Shown here: positions 8,286 through 17,273 of the stretch, piece after piece
Position numbering within the stretch: the first letter of the stretch is position 1
How the letters are laid out: each line of letters starts with the position of its first letter
Assembly: GCA_038326775.1 (NCBI GenBank)
Contig: JBBQKJ010000003.1
Location: 44,779 to 108,778 of the forward strand
Length of the DNA: 64,000 bases
Direction of reading: 5' to 3'
From: DYIU01 sp038326775
Lineage (GTDB): Bacteria > Actinomycetota > Geothermincolia > Fen-727 > Anoxymicrobiaceae
The notes under the pieces: model-generated
The model's input: only the letters and a program-made list of their open reading frames with translations
Database searches by the model: none
Told to the model about the DNA's origin: nothing
Program-made: the position numbers and the translations under genes

Positions 8286-9554
8286 ATGAAAGTCATGATT
8301 GTAGGCAGCGGCGGAAGGGAGCACGCCCTCGCCTGGAAGATCGCCTTGAGCCCGCTGGTCGCCGACATTGTCTTCGCGCCCGGCAACGGCGGCATGAAGC
8401 AGATGGGCGAGTGCGTCGAGGCTGACCTGGACGACCCCGCGGCGATCGCGACCGTCGCCGAGGAGCGCGGGGTCGACCTCACGGTGGTGGGGCCGGAGGC
8501 CCCGCTGGTGGCGGGTATCGTCGACGAGTTCCGGTCCAGGGGCCTCAACGCCTTCGGCCCGGTGGGCCGGGCGGCCCGCCTCGAGGGAAGCAAGAGCTTC
8601 GCCAAGTCCATCATGGAGAAGCACGGCATACCCACCGCGCGCGCTCGTATGTTCGATGATTACGACGAGGCCAGGGCATACATAGAGAGCGAGCCCGCTC
8701 CGCTGGTGGTAAAGGCCGACGGGCTTGCGGCGGGCAAGGGCGTCATCATAGCCCCGGACACAGGGGCGGCCCTGAAGGCGCTCGACGAATGCATGGTCGA
8801 TTCACTTTTCGGGGAGGCCGGCGCGAGGGTACTGGTCGAAGAGTTCATTGAGGGCCCCGAGGTGTCCATCCTGACGCTAACCGACGGCGAGTCGGTCGCG
8901 CACATGGTCCCCTCGCAGGACCACAAGCGCGCGCGCGACGGCGACGAGGGCCCCAACACCGGTGGCATGGGCGCCTACTCGCCGGTTCCGCTGCTCTCCT
9001 CTGACATGGAGTCGCTCATCCACGACAGCGTGATGAAGGCCACGGTCGGGGCGTTGGCCGCCGAGGGCATAGGCTACGCCGGCGTGCTCTACGGTGGGTT
9101 GATGCTGACCGCCGACGGGCCCAGGGTGCTCGAGTTCAACGTGCGCTTCGGCGACCCCGAGACGCAGGCGGTCCTGCCCAGGCTGTCGAGCGACCTGGTC
9201 CCCGGGCTGCTCGCGACCATCGAGGGGACGGTGGGAGGCCTGGAGATGAAATGGTCGAGCGACTACTGCGTCTGCGTGGTGTTAGCCTCCGGCGGATACC
9301 CCGGCAAGTACGAGACCGGCAGGCCGATCACCGGCCTGAAGGCCGCCGCGTCCGACCCCGGGGTCCAGGTGTTCCACGCGGGGACCAGGCTCGAGGACGG
9401 CAAGGTGGTCACCTCGGGCGGCAGGGTGTTGAACGTGGTAGCCCTGGGCGGCGACTTCGCCGAGGCGAGGGGGCTCGCCTACCAGGCGGTGGAAATGATC
9501 GGCTTCGAGGGAATGCATTACCGGACCGACATAGGGCACCGGGCGATGAGTTAA
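8286..9554 (+). CDS. purD: phosphoribosylamine-glycine ligase (GAR synthetase)
   Basis: ATP-grasp ligase for the second step of purine synthesis; 422 residues, standard length. The start reads MKVMIVGSGGREHALAWKI. The ATP-grasp core includes KADGLAAGKGVIIA and the metal/nucleotide segment LEFNVRFGDPETQAVLPRL, with PNTGGMGAYSPVP between them. GAGGAGACG precedes the ATG. Follows purA by 46 bases, same operon. Confidence 0.98.
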   Translation: MKVMIVGSGGREHALAWKIALSPLVADIVFAPGNGGMKQMGECVEADLDDPAAIATVAEERGVDLTVVGPEAPLVAGIVDEFRSRGLNAFGPVGRAARLEGSKSFAKSIMEKHGIPTARARMFDDYDEARAYIESEPAPLVVKADGLAAGKGVIIAPDTGAALKALDECMVDSLFGEAGARVLVEEFIEGPEVSILTLTDGESVAHMVPSQDHKRARDGDEGPNTGGMGAYSPVPLLSSDMESLIHDSVMKATVGALAAEGIGYAGVLYGGLMLTADGPRVLEFNVRFGDPETQAVLPRLSSDLVPGLLATIEGTVGGLEMKWSSDYCVCVVLASGGYPGKYETGRPITGLKAAASDPGVQVFHAGTRLEDGKVVTSGGRVLNVVALGGDFAEARGLAYQAVEMIGFEGMHYRTDIGHRAMS

Positions 9555-9573
9555 CCAGGGAGGCTTGGGGGAA

Positions 9574-10041
9574 ATGGACGCGATCAAGGTCTTGATAATC
9601 ACAGGCAGCGAGAGCGACCTGCCCGCGATGGAGGGGTGCGGCGAGATGCTCGAGGGCTTCGGCATCTCCAGCGCGCTGGTCGTCGCCTCCGCGCACCGCA
9701 ATCCCGACAGGGTCACCGGCCTTGTCAGGGAGGCGGAGGAGAGCGGGGCTCAAGTCATCATAGCCGGCGCCGGCATGAGCGCCGCCCTTCCGGGCGTGGT
9801 GGCCTCCCACACCGACCTGCCGGTCATCGGAGTCCCCCTCGACTCCGGCATGCCGGGCGGCATCGACGCCCTTTTCTCGATAGTGCAGATGCCCACCGGC
9901 ATACCGGTGGCGGCCGTAGCGGTGAACGGAGCGAAGAACGCGGCCGTCCTCGCCGCGCGGATGCTCGCGCTCGGGGACCCGGAGGTGAGAGCCAGGCTCA
10001 AGGAGTACCGCCGCGAGCTCGCGGAGGGTGGTTCGAAATGA
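9574..10041 (+). CDS. purE: 5-(carboxyamino)imidazole ribonucleotide mutase
   Basis: Class I PurE, 155 residues, moving the carboxyl group of N5-CAIR to give CAIR. GSESDLPAMEG, the catalytic loop SAHRNP and AGAGMSAALPGVVA are intact, as are the VPLDSG and QMPTGIPVA segments. The ATG at 9574 is favoured (AGGGAGG 10 bases upstream); TTG at 9565 would have no spacing to a Shine-Dalgarno. No purK is seen beside it. It overlaps purB by 4 bases (ATGA). Confidence 0.96.
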   Translation: MDAIKVLIITGSESDLPAMEGCGEMLEGFGISSALVVASAHRNPDRVTGLVREAEESGAQVIIAGAGMSAALPGVVASHTDLPVIGVPLDSGMPGGIDALFSIVQMPTGIPVAAVAVNGAKNAAVLAARMLALGDPEVRARLKEYRRELAEGGSK

Positions 10042-11345
10042 TCGAGAGGTACAGCCTGCCGCGGATGAGGGAGATATGGACCGAGGAGTCCAAGCTCGGC
10101 AACTGGCTCAAGGTCGAGGTGCTGGCCTGCGAGGCGATGAGCGAGTTGGGGCTGGTGCCCCGTTGGGCGCTGGAGGAGATAAAGGCCAGGGCGCGCTTTG
10201 ACGTGGAGCGCGTCAAGGAGATAGAGAAGCGTACCCGTCACGACGTCGTCGCCTTCCTGGAAAACCTCGCGGAGAACATCGGGGAGCCGGCGCGTTTTCT
10301 TCACATGGGCATGACTTCTTCCGACATCCTTGACACCGGGCTGGCGATGCAGATGCGCGACGCCGCCGAGATCCTCATCGAGGACACGAGCAGCCTGCTC
10401 GGCGTCCTGAAGAGACGGGCGCTCGAGTTCCGCGACACCCCGATGATCGGCCGCACCCACGGCGTACACGCCGAGCCCATAACCTTCGGGCACAAGCTCG
10501 CGGTGTGGGCTTTCGAGACGCGGCGCAACCTCGACCGTCTCGCGAGGGCGAAAGAGACGGTCAGCTACGGCAAGATATCCGGCGTCGTGGGGACCTACGC
10601 GAGCCTGGACCCGTTCGTCGAGAAGTACGTCTGCCGGCACCTGGGGCTAAAGCCCGCGGAGGCGTCTTCCCAGGTGCTCCAGCGCGACAGGCACGCGGAG
10701 TACATGTGCGCGATGGCTATCGCCGCCTCGTCGCTGGAGAAGTTCGCGACCGAGGTCAGGGGGCTGCAGCGCACCGAGGTCATGGAGGCGGAGGAACCGT
10801 TTCGCGAGGGCCAGACCGGCTCGTCGGCGATGCCCCACAAGCGAAACCCCATTATCTGCGAGAGGGTCTGCGGCCTGGCGCGGGTTATCCGCGGCAACGC
10901 GGCCGTCGCGCTCCAGGACATGGCCCTCTGGCACGAGCGCGATATCAGCCACTCCTCGGCCGAAAGGGTCATCGTGCCGGACAGCGCCACCCTCCTCGAC
11001 TACATCAGCGGTAAATTCCTGGAAGTCCTGGAGGGAATGGTGGTCTACCCGCAGAAGATGGAAACGAACATGGGATTGACCCGTGGGCTGATCTTCTCTG
11101 AGAAGGTCCTGCTCGCGCTCGTCGACAAAGGCGTGACCAGGCAGGATTCTTATGAGATGGTCCAGGGGAACGCCATGAAGGCCGTCCGGGGGGAAGGCGA
11201 GTTCGCCGACAACCTGCTTGCCGATCCGGAGGTCGCCCGGCACCTGTCGCCGGAGGAGCTCGGTGCCTGCTTCGACGTGCGGGGTTCGCTGGCGCGAGTG
11301 GGGACCGTCTTCGAACGCCTGGAAGGGTTAAGAGTCGAGCCGTAG
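10038..11345 (+). CDS. purB: adenylosuccinate lyase
   Basis: 435-residue fumarase-superfamily lyase that cleaves SAICAR and adenylosuccinate. The start MIERYSLPRMREIWTEESK is typical. GMTSSDILDTGLA, TPMIGRTHGVHAEP (catalytic His) and the superfamily signature SSAMPHKRNP with the mobile catalytic loop are present. The ATG overlaps the purE stop (ATGA), so translational coupling is likely. The same frame is open further upstream inside purE, but that stretch is an out-of-frame shadow of purE. Confidence 0.97.
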   Translation: MIERYSLPRMREIWTEESKLGNWLKVEVLACEAMSELGLVPRWALEEIKARARFDVERVKEIEKRTRHDVVAFLENLAENIGEPARFLHMGMTSSDILDTGLAMQMRDAAEILIEDTSSLLGVLKRRALEFRDTPMIGRTHGVHAEPITFGHKLAVWAFETRRNLDRLARAKETVSYGKISGVVGTYASLDPFVEKYVCRHLGLKPAEASSQVLQRDRHAEYMCAMAIAASSLEKFATEVRGLQRTEVMEAEEPFREGQTGSSAMPHKRNPIICERVCGLARVIRGNAAVALQDMALWHERDISHSSAERVIVPDSATLLDYISGKFLEVLEGMVVYPQKMETNMGLTRGLIFSEKVLLALVDKGVTRQDSYEMVQGNAMKAVRGEGEFADNLLADPEVARHLSPEELGACFDVRGSLARVGTVFERLEGLRVEP

Positions 11346-11362
11346 AGCGAAAGGGGCTGAAG

Positions 11363-11608
11363 TTGGCCAGGGCCAGGGTATTCATCACGCTTAAGGAAGG
11401 CATCTTGGACCCGCAGGGCAAGACGGTGCTGCGGGCACTCAAGTCGCTTGGATACGACGAGGTCGAGGACCTCAGGGTAGGCAAGTACATGGAGCTGGAG
11501 CTCACCGGCGACGACAGGGGCACGCTCGAGTCCAGGCTGGGTGAGATGAGCGAGAAGCTTCTGACCAACCCGATCATCGAGGACTACCGGATGGAGGTCG
11601 ATGTCTGA
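11363..11608 (+). CDS. purS: FGAM synthase subunit PurS
   Basis: 81-residue small subunit of the split formylglycinamidine ribonucleotide synthase (PurSLQ), which bridges PurQ and PurL. ARVFITLKEGILDPQGKTV and the C-terminal NPIIEDYRMEV are family hallmarks. The TTG start at 11363 is preceded by AAGGGG. It overlaps purQ by one base (TGATG). The catalytic PurL subunit is not found in this window. Confidence 0.94.
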   Translation: MARARVFITLKEGILDPQGKTVLRALKSLGYDEVEDLRVGKYMELELTGDDRGTLESRLGEMSEKLLTNPIIEDYRMEVDV

Positions 11609-12306
11609 TGCGCTTCGGGGTCGTCGTTTTTCCGGGGTCCAACTGCGACCATGATTGTTTTTACGTTCTGGACAAGGTGCTCGGCCAGGACGTCGACTAC
11701 CTCTGGCATGGCAGCACCGACGTATCGGGCTTCGACTGCCTGGTGCTGCCGGGTGGCTTCTCCTACGGGGATTACCTGAGGACCGGCGCGGTCGCCCGCT
11801 TCTCCCCGGTCATGAGCGCCGTCGAGAAGTTCGCCGCGGGGGGTGGGCTGGTGATAGGGATATGCAACGGGTTCCAGATCCTGCTCGAAGCGGGCCTGCT
11901 GCCTGGCGCCATGATGAGGAACACCGGGCTCAAGTTCATCTGCAGGTTCGTTGACATCAGGGTGGAGACGACCAGCACGCCCTGGACTTCCGGCGCGGCC
12001 AGGGGCCAGGTCCTGCGCATCCCCATCGCGCACAACGAGGGTAACTACCAGGTTGACGCCGCGGCCCTCGAAGAGATGAAGAGGCGCGGCCAGGTGGTGT
12101 TCCGCTACTGCTCGCCCGACGGCGGCGTCGACGGCGAGCATAACCCGAACGGCGCCACGGAGAGCATCGCGGGGATCTGCAGCCGCGAGGGCAACGTGCT
12201 GGGCATGATGCCGCACCCGGAAAGGGCTTCCGAGGCGGAGCTGGGTTCCGAGGACGGCCTGGTCGTCTGGCGGTCGCTTCTGTCTCACTGCGGTGCCGCG
12301 GTTTAA
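11608..12306 (+). CDS. purQ: FGAM synthase glutaminase subunit PurQ
   Basis: 232-residue class I glutamine amidotransferase that supplies ammonia to PurL. The start MRFGVVVFPGSNCDHD, LPGGFSYGDYLRTGA, the nucleophile elbow GICNGFQIL (Cys86) and the His/Glu part of the triad in MMPHPERASE are all intact. Coupled to purS by a 1-base overlap. purL, which normally follows, is replaced by a PHP-domain gene. Confidence 0.97.
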   Translation: MRFGVVVFPGSNCDHDCFYVLDKVLGQDVDYLWHGSTDVSGFDCLVLPGGFSYGDYLRTGAVARFSPVMSAVEKFAAGGGLVIGICNGFQILLEAGLLPGAMMRNTGLKFICRFVDIRVETTSTPWTSGAARGQVLRIPIAHNEGNYQVDAAALEEMKRRGQVVFRYCSPDGGVDGEHNPNGATESIAGICSREGNVLGMMPHPERASEAELGSEDGLVVWRSLLSHCGAAV

Positions 12307-12321
12307 CAACACCGGCGAAAG

Positions 12322-13023
12322 GTGCGCGAGCTGATCAAGGTAGATTTTCACGTTCACACGGTCTATTCGCCCGATTCGGTGATCACTTTCCCGATGCTCG
12401 TCGAAGGCTGCCGCGCCGGCGGGATCGACGCGGTGGCCATCATGGACCACGACGTCATCGAGGGGGCGTTTGAGTTCGCGGCGAGGTCGGAGGAGCTCCG
12501 GTCGCGCGGCGAATGGGCGCCCCGCGTCCTCATCGGTGAGGAGGTGCGCACCAGCGGCGGCGAGATATGCGGCCTCTTCCTCGAGGAGCACGTGCCCAGG
12601 GGCCTGACTCCCGGTGAGACCATGCGGCTGATACGCTCGCAGGGTGGGCTGGTCTACGTGCCCCACCCGTTCGACATCCTCAAGCTGAAGAGGTTGAAAG
12701 CGCGGCAGCTCGAGGAGCTGTCCGGCATGATCGACATCATCGAGGCTTTCAACGGGAAGCCGCGCTTTCCCGCGGCCAACGTGCTCGCCAGGCGCTTCCT
12801 GAAGGACCACACGTTTCCCGGGGGCGCCGGCAGCGACTCCCACGAGCCGACCCACCTCGGCGCGGCGTACGTGGAGATGGCTGAGTTCGATGGCCCGGAC
12901 GACCTGTTGAAGGAGCTCCGCTCGGGGACGGTGGCCGGACGGCTGTACAGCCCGCTGGCATCGGCGTATGTCAGGTTGAAGAAAAGGCGCCTGGCCGAGC
13001 GCGAGAGCGGGGAGCGGGGCTAG
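12322..13023 (+). CDS. PHP-domain phosphoesterase
   Basis: 233 residues from a GTG start. Metal-binding motifs of the polymerase-and-histidinol-phosphatase superfamily are visible: FHVHTVYSPDS (His10, His12), IMDHDVIEGAF, a Glu in LIGEEVRTSGGEI, VPHPFDIL and the C-terminal GSDSHEPTHLG. Substrates of stand-alone PHP proteins vary (sugar or nucleotide phosphates), so no specific reaction is assigned. It lies 15 bases after purQ, probably in the same operon, and is convergent with the next gene. Confidence 0.85.
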   Translation: MRELIKVDFHVHTVYSPDSVITFPMLVEGCRAGGIDAVAIMDHDVIEGAFEFAARSEELRSRGEWAPRVLIGEEVRTSGGEICGLFLEEHVPRGLTPGETMRLIRSQGGLVYVPHPFDILKLKRLKARQLEELSGMIDIIEAFNGKPRFPAANVLARRFLKDHTFPGGAGSDSHEPTHLGAAYVEMAEFDGPDDLLKELRSGTVAGRLYSPLASAYVRLKKRRLAERESGERG

Positions 13024-13094
13024 GGCGGGCTGTCGGAACTGTCCGCGCTGTCGTCACTCGGCACATCTCCTTCGACATCAGCCCCCTGCGGCTG

Positions 13095-14030
13095 TTAAGC
13101 GTCCGCCGTGTCAGTCGCCGGCTCACCTTTTTCATCCTCAGCCCGCGGCGGCTCCGCGGCTCGCTTTCTCCTGAGCGACGGCTTGCTCCATTCCGCGCCG
13201 ATTTTCAAAATGAAGGGCACCAGGAGGGCCAGCGTGAGCCCGCATGCCACCATGAACCAGTCGGCACCCTTCATGTAACGCTGGACGAAGTCGCTGAAGG
13301 GAAGCCTGGTGGGGTTCGAACCGTACACCACCTTGTAGGCAAGGAGCTCCAGCAAGGGGGTGAACACCGCCACTATCGTGAAGGACAGCGCGGAGACCAT
13401 CGATACGGGGGGAGGCTCCGTCCAGACCCTTCTGCCCATACGTTTCTTTCGGGTTGTCGAGTTGAAGAGCGCCCAGGGCACAACCAGCCCGAGGGAAAAG
13501 ATGGAAACCTGGGACCACTGCTTGCTGAACAGCGCAATCAGCAGCCACGCGCAGGCCACAAGGACTGCCGCGCCGAGCCCGTAAGGCAGGGCGTATGCCA
13601 TCTGGCTCAAGAGCCCGGTCCTCTCCGAGGGTTCTATCACGGGCTCCATCACGGGCTTTTCCTTTTCGAGCAACTTCAGCCCGGCGGCGGGGGTGGGAGG
13701 CACATCCGCCGCGACGACTCCCGCCCCCCGGGCCGTTTCAGGCTGCCCGGGGCCGGAAGGCTCCGGCGAGACGACCGTTCCATCATCGAAGACCGTGACC
13801 TCGCCCGGCATGAAAGGCGCACCGCGGGGCGCGGGAGGCTCGAGGGGCGTCTCCGCGCGCTCGTTCGTCAGTGGCGCGAGGGCCTGCTTGCAGGGAGCGC
13901 AAAGGAGCTTGTCGCCGCTATCCACTCCACACTCCCGGCATATGGGGCGCCCGCACGAAGAGCAGTCTCTGATGGCGGGCTTCCCGGTATGCAGGTAGCA
14001 TGCCCGGAAACCATGAGGACCTGGCGCCAG
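13095..14030 (-). CDS. membrane protein with N-terminal zinc finger, probable CTG start
   Basis: No close family is recognised. The frame encodes an N-terminal zinc-binding segment CYLHTGKPAIRDCSSCGRPI, then CRECG and CAPC (B-box-like CxxH, CxxC, CxxC, CxxC). A Pro-rich linker and four hydrophobic segments follow in the C-terminal half (YGLGAAVLVACAWLLIALF, then IFSLGLVVPWALF, MVSALSFTIVAVFTPLLELL, WFMVACGLTLALLVPFIL), ending in a charged tail. The only ATG/GTG/TTG-type start is GTG at 13925, which would cut off most of the zinc finger. Upstream to the stop at 14045-14043 the best candidate is CTG at 14030-14028, with AGGGGAG 6 bases before it. Length 311 residues with that start. A frameshift is the alternative. 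Confidence 0.7.
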   Translation of the reverse strand: MAPGPHGFRACYLHTGKPAIRDCSSCGRPICRECGVDSGDKLLCAPCKQALAPLTNERAETPLEPPAPRGAPFMPGEVTVFDDGTVVSPEPSGPGQPETARGAGVVAADVPPTPAAGLKLLEKEKPVMEPVIEPSERTGLLSQMAYALPYGLGAAVLVACAWLLIALFSKQWSQVSIFSLGLVVPWALFNSTTRKKRMGRRVWTEPPPVSMVSALSFTIVAVFTPLLELLAYKVVYGSNPTRLPFSDFVQRYMKGADWFMVACGLTLALLVPFILKIGAEWSKPSLRRKRAAEPPRAEDEKGEPATDTADA

Positions 14031-14229
14031 CGTTTTCTCCCCTCAGCAGGGCGGGCCGGCACGCCCGCGGCTTACACGTTCCGTCCCTTACTATTTTGCC
14101 GGACTGCGCCGCGCGTCCTTTGAAAGAGGCCACCGGCGTCTCCCGCTTTCCTGGTTCGCGGATAGAGGAACGGGTCCAGCAGGTGGTCAGGCTGTCGACA
14201 ACGCGCAACCTTTACGCGCAATGGCTCTA

Positions 14230-15714
14230 TCACCCCGGGCTCGAGCGCTGGAGGTTCGAGGCGACGAAGGCCCGGTTGACTTCCTCCGTGAAAGAGGTAA
14301 GCTCCGCCGCGGTCGGGAACTCGTCGCTCGCGCAGAGATACTCCTCGCTCCAGGGGTTGAGCCTGAAGGCCTCCCTGTCCCGGGCCGGGACCCGCAGGGC
14401 GAAATGCTCGAAGAGGGCGGTGCCTTTGAACACAACCAGGGGGAAGAAGGTCGCTGTTTGCAGTTTGTTCTCATTGAGTATGTCCACGGTGCGCCAGATG
14501 CTCTCGCGCGTCTCACCGGGCAGGCCGGTGATGAATGTGAGCAGCGGGTACATGCCGGCCGTTCGTACGGCGTTGGCCGCCTCGAGGATGGACCCCACAT
14601 CGAGTCGCTTTCGCGCGACCTCCCGGAGGATCTCCTCGTTGAAGGACTCAGCTCCGATGGCCACGTTTGTAAAACCGCGCTCGGCGAGCGCATCGACGAT
14701 GTCCCGGTCGAGGTAGTCCGCGCGGGTTTGTATCTGGTATGTGTAGGGAAGCCCATCCAGGAGGCCCAGTAGCTTCCGGAGCCTCTTTCGGTTAATGGTG
14801 AACGTGGCGTCGCCGAAGAAGAAAGAGCCCGCCCCACCGGAGAAGTTGTCCGAGCAGTAATCCAGGACCTCGCGGACGTACTCCGGAGTGTGGAAACGCG
14901 TGCGCATGCGGTTTATGGCAGGGTCGAGGCAGAAAGCGCAGGCCTCAGGGCATCCGCGCGACGTCAGGAAGCCCGCTCCCGGTATCCAGTCACCGTGAGG
15001 GAGGAGTTCGGAAAGCAGCTCGAACCTGCGAGAGATGTTGAACTCGCCGGAGGCCGTATACGGGTGTGGTAGAGCGTCGAGGTCCGCGATGGGCGCCCGG
15101 GCGCGATTGTGGACGACCGCCCCGTTCTCGCGGTAGCTCAGGCCCTCAACACCGCCGAGGTCACCTCCGGACTTCAGCTTTTCGAGCAGTTCCGTGCAAG
15201 TCAACTCCCCCTCTCCGCGGATGACCACGTCAACGTGACCGTCCGCCAGTATCTCGTCCGAGTGTAATGTCGAATAGACGCCGCCCGTCACCAGCAGCGC
15301 GTCCGGGAAGGCCTCCTTTATCTCGCCGAGGAGCTTGCGCGTATAAAGCGCGAGGTTGTATATGGAGAGCGTAACCAGGATGACTTGTGGGCGCTCGGTT
15401 TCGAGCGACTCGAAGAGGTGCCTTCTCGACGCCTTTGCGGCTCCGGGTTTGGAGACGAGCGACCCGGAAAGCTCTTCGGGGTCGGTGTTGGGCTCGCGGA
15501 AGAGCTCGATCCGGTCGTGCACGTCCGCTATGACGTTAACCACCTTGACTTCATGCCCCGCGGCTTTGAGGCAGGCGACCACATGCATGGCGCCGTAGTC
15601 GGGAGCGAGCAGGTCCTTGTTCCTCAACCCGGCCAGTCTGACCCTCCACGCCGGCTCCGGCCTGACCTCCATCACTCCCATCGCGGCTGTGTCGGAAACT
15701 AGAACAGTCTTCAA
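14230..15714 (-). CDS. B12-binding-domain radical SAM protein
   Basis: 494 residues. The N-terminal part resembles a cobalamin-binding Rossmann domain (DYGAMHVVACLKAAGHEVKV near 40-60, DALLVTGGVYSTLHSDEIL near 137). The radical SAM core carries the cluster motif SRGCPEACAFC (CX3CX2C) near 250, and GAESFNEEILREVARK and FITGLPGETRESIW later in the barrel. This is the family that includes anaerobic cyclases and methyltransferases of lipid or pigment pathways; the substrate is not evident. Transcribed from its own promoter at 15876-15904, with a leader hairpin in between. Confidence 0.85.
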   Translation of the reverse strand: MKTVLVSDTAAMGVMEVRPEPAWRVRLAGLRNKDLLAPDYGAMHVVACLKAAGHEVKVVNVIADVHDRIELFREPNTDPEELSGSLVSKPGAAKASRRHLFESLETERPQVILVTLSIYNLALYTRKLLGEIKEAFPDALLVTGGVYSTLHSDEILADGHVDVVIRGEGELTCTELLEKLKSGGDLGGVEGLSYRENGAVVHNRARAPIADLDALPHPYTASGEFNISRRFELLSELLPHGDWIPGAGFLTSRGCPEACAFCLDPAINRMRTRFHTPEYVREVLDYCSDNFSGGAGSFFFGDATFTINRKRLRKLLGLLDGLPYTYQIQTRADYLDRDIVDALAERGFTNVAIGAESFNEEILREVARKRLDVGSILEAANAVRTAGMYPLLTFITGLPGETRESIWRTVDILNENKLQTATFFPLVVFKGTALFEHFALRVPARDREAFRLNPWSEEYLCASDEFPTAAELTSFTEEVNRAFVASNLQRSSPG

Positions 15715-15798
15715 ACCAACTCCGTTTCAACTAGCTGGACAAAGCGATACTATCCCTGGTCTCCTCAAGAATCCAGCCGGGCAAAAGGCAGCGAAAAA

Positions 15799-15816
15799 GC
15801 CCCCGTTTTCGGGGGC
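15799..15816 (-). terminator. intrinsic hairpin with T-tract: apgM terminator or leader attenuator
   Basis: GCCCCCG/CGGGGGC, 7-bp stem with a 4-base loop; on the minus strand it is followed by TTTTTCGC. It lies 174 bases after the phosphoglycerate mutase stop, but also downstream of the promoter at 15876-15904 and 84 bases before the radical SAM start, i.e. inside that gene's predicted leader. Confidence 0.75.
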
Positions 15817-15875
15817 TTCTCCGACCACCCCAAATATCTCCATTATGAGTGCCGTCCCGCTTCCGCTGGTAGTCA

Positions 15876-15904
15876 AATATAGACCCCTGAGATAAAGTTT
15901 TCAA
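15876..15904 (-). promoter_or_regulatory. predicted promoter of the radical SAM gene
   Basis: On the minus strand TTGAAA (15904-15899), a 17-base spacer and TATATT (15881-15876). Expected transcription start near 15869, giving a leader of about 155 bases that contains the terminator-like hairpin at 15799-15816. Confidence 0.6.
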
Positions 15905-15989
15905 CCTTCTGTGGGTATTTTTCCTTTCTTTTTGACCGGGTCGGCCGGGCCGGTCAATGCGCACTCGCATGCCCGAGGAGCCCGCTTCG

Positions 15990-17273
15990 CTACAAGCACG
16001 GGCGATAAGGCCTGTCTCCAGGCCCCAGGCGCGATGCCCCGAAACGAGCGCGGTTGGTGAAGTTCAGGACAAGGGGCATCACGTCGCGGCCGCCGAGGGT
16101 ACCGAGTGAACCCGAGGCGCACGATACCTCGTCAAAAGAACAGACCGCGTCCACTCTAACGTTGCGGCCTGACATCAGGACCGGCACGGACTCGCCGGAG
16201 TGGATGACATCGTCGGTTCCGCTGGATGGCGAGGTGTGGTCAGCGGTTATGACGGTCAGCAGTTCGGGATCGCGAGCGAAGGACTCCACTACCACCGCGA
16301 AGGCGAGGTCGAGCTCCTCGAGGACGCGTACCTTGCGGCCCGGCCGCCCGCTGTGCGAGGCCTCGTCGGCAGACTTGGTATGCACGAAGGCGAAGTCGAA
16401 CCCGTCATCGAGCGCACCGCGCGCGGCCCGGAGCTTGTCGTGGAGGTCCTCGCCGGCATCCTTTGACCCGAGCTCGAGGAACTCCATGCCCAGGACGCGC
16501 GCCAGGCCTCCGTAAAAAACGCCGGAGGCCACCGCCACCGGCTTAAAGCCCCAGGCCTCACAGAACCGGGGCACTTCGGGCTTCGTCGAAGGCCATTTGA
16601 CAAGCACGTGGTCTATTGTGGTCATGTCGCCTGAGGCCCGCTTGAGGTTCACCGGGTGATCCTCGAGCACTCCCGAGGCCCACTTCGTAAAACGCTCGAG
16701 CTCTGTCGCGGTCTCGGCGGCAGCCGCGGAGGCGCCGCTGAAAGGCACTATCTCCGGCACGGGCAGACGGTAGAAAAGCGGGTCCGAGTCACTTACCTGC
16801 GGCGAGGCCCCGCCCGCCAGGATAAGCACCATGAAGGGGCCGCCCAGGTGGAGCAGCCGTGCCCGGAAGCTCTCGGCCCGGTATGAGGCCAGGCTGCTCG
16901 CGAGGCGGACAGCCTGTTCCTCGGGGAGGTAGGCGGGGGCAGCCTGGACGTAACGCTCGCCTCCGTCGACCATGGTGCTCGCCAGGTTCACCCGGAAGGC
17001 GACCTCGCCGTCCGCCATCGTGAAACCGGCACCCGCCGCCTCGATGGAGGCCCTGCCCGGGAACCGGCGTGGGTCGTAACCCAGAAGCCGCCAGTGCGCC
17101 TGGTCGCTGCCCGGGCATATGCCGGGGGCAACCGGGTACATGTGGCCGCACGCTCCGGCGGACGCAAGGGCGTCAAGGTTCGGAAGCTTCGCCGCCTCGA
17201 GCGGCGTTTGGCCGCCGAGCGCCTCCTGGGTCCGGTCCGCGATCCCGTCGACCACGATGAGAGCGGCCTTCAA
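15990..17273 (-). CDS. apgM: cofactor-independent phosphoglycerate mutase, archaeal type
   Basis: 427-residue alkaline-phosphatase-superfamily enzyme interconverting 3- and 2-phosphoglycerate. The N-terminus MKAALIVVDGIADR places the first metal Asp, and LGGQTPLEAAKLPNLDALA is typical. The catalytic Ser lies in PGICPGSDQAHWRLLGYDP, and GRASIEAAGAGF follows. Later metal ligands are in HTKSADEASH and VITADHTSPSSGTDDVIHSGE. The match is to ApgM of archaea and some deep bacteria, not the longer GpmI. It overlaps the upstream PP-loop-like gene by 4 bases (ATGA). Confidence 0.92.
   Translation of the reverse strand: MKAALIVVDGIADRTQEALGGQTPLEAAKLPNLDALASAGACGHMYPVAPGICPGSDQAHWRLLGYDPRRFPGRASIEAAGAGFTMADGEVAFRVNLASTMVDGGERYVQAAPAYLPEEQAVRLASSLASYRAESFRARLLHLGGPFMVLILAGGASPQVSDSDPLFYRLPVPEIVPFSGASAAAAETATELERFTKWASGVLEDHPVNLKRASGDMTTIDHVLVKWPSTKPEVPRFCEAWGFKPVAVASGVFYGGLARVLGMEFLELGSKDAGEDLHDKLRAARGALDDGFDFAFVHTKSADEASHSGRPGRKVRVLEELDLAFAVVVESFARDPELLTVITADHTSPSSGTDDVIHSGESVPVLMSGRNVRVDAVCSFDEVSCASGSLGTLGGRDVMPLVLNFTNRARFGASRLGPGDRPYRPCL

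Noticed and set aside
9636..10037. 134-codon N-terminal extension of purB
   Set aside because: It reads purE out of frame; purB starts at the ATG overlapping the purE stop.
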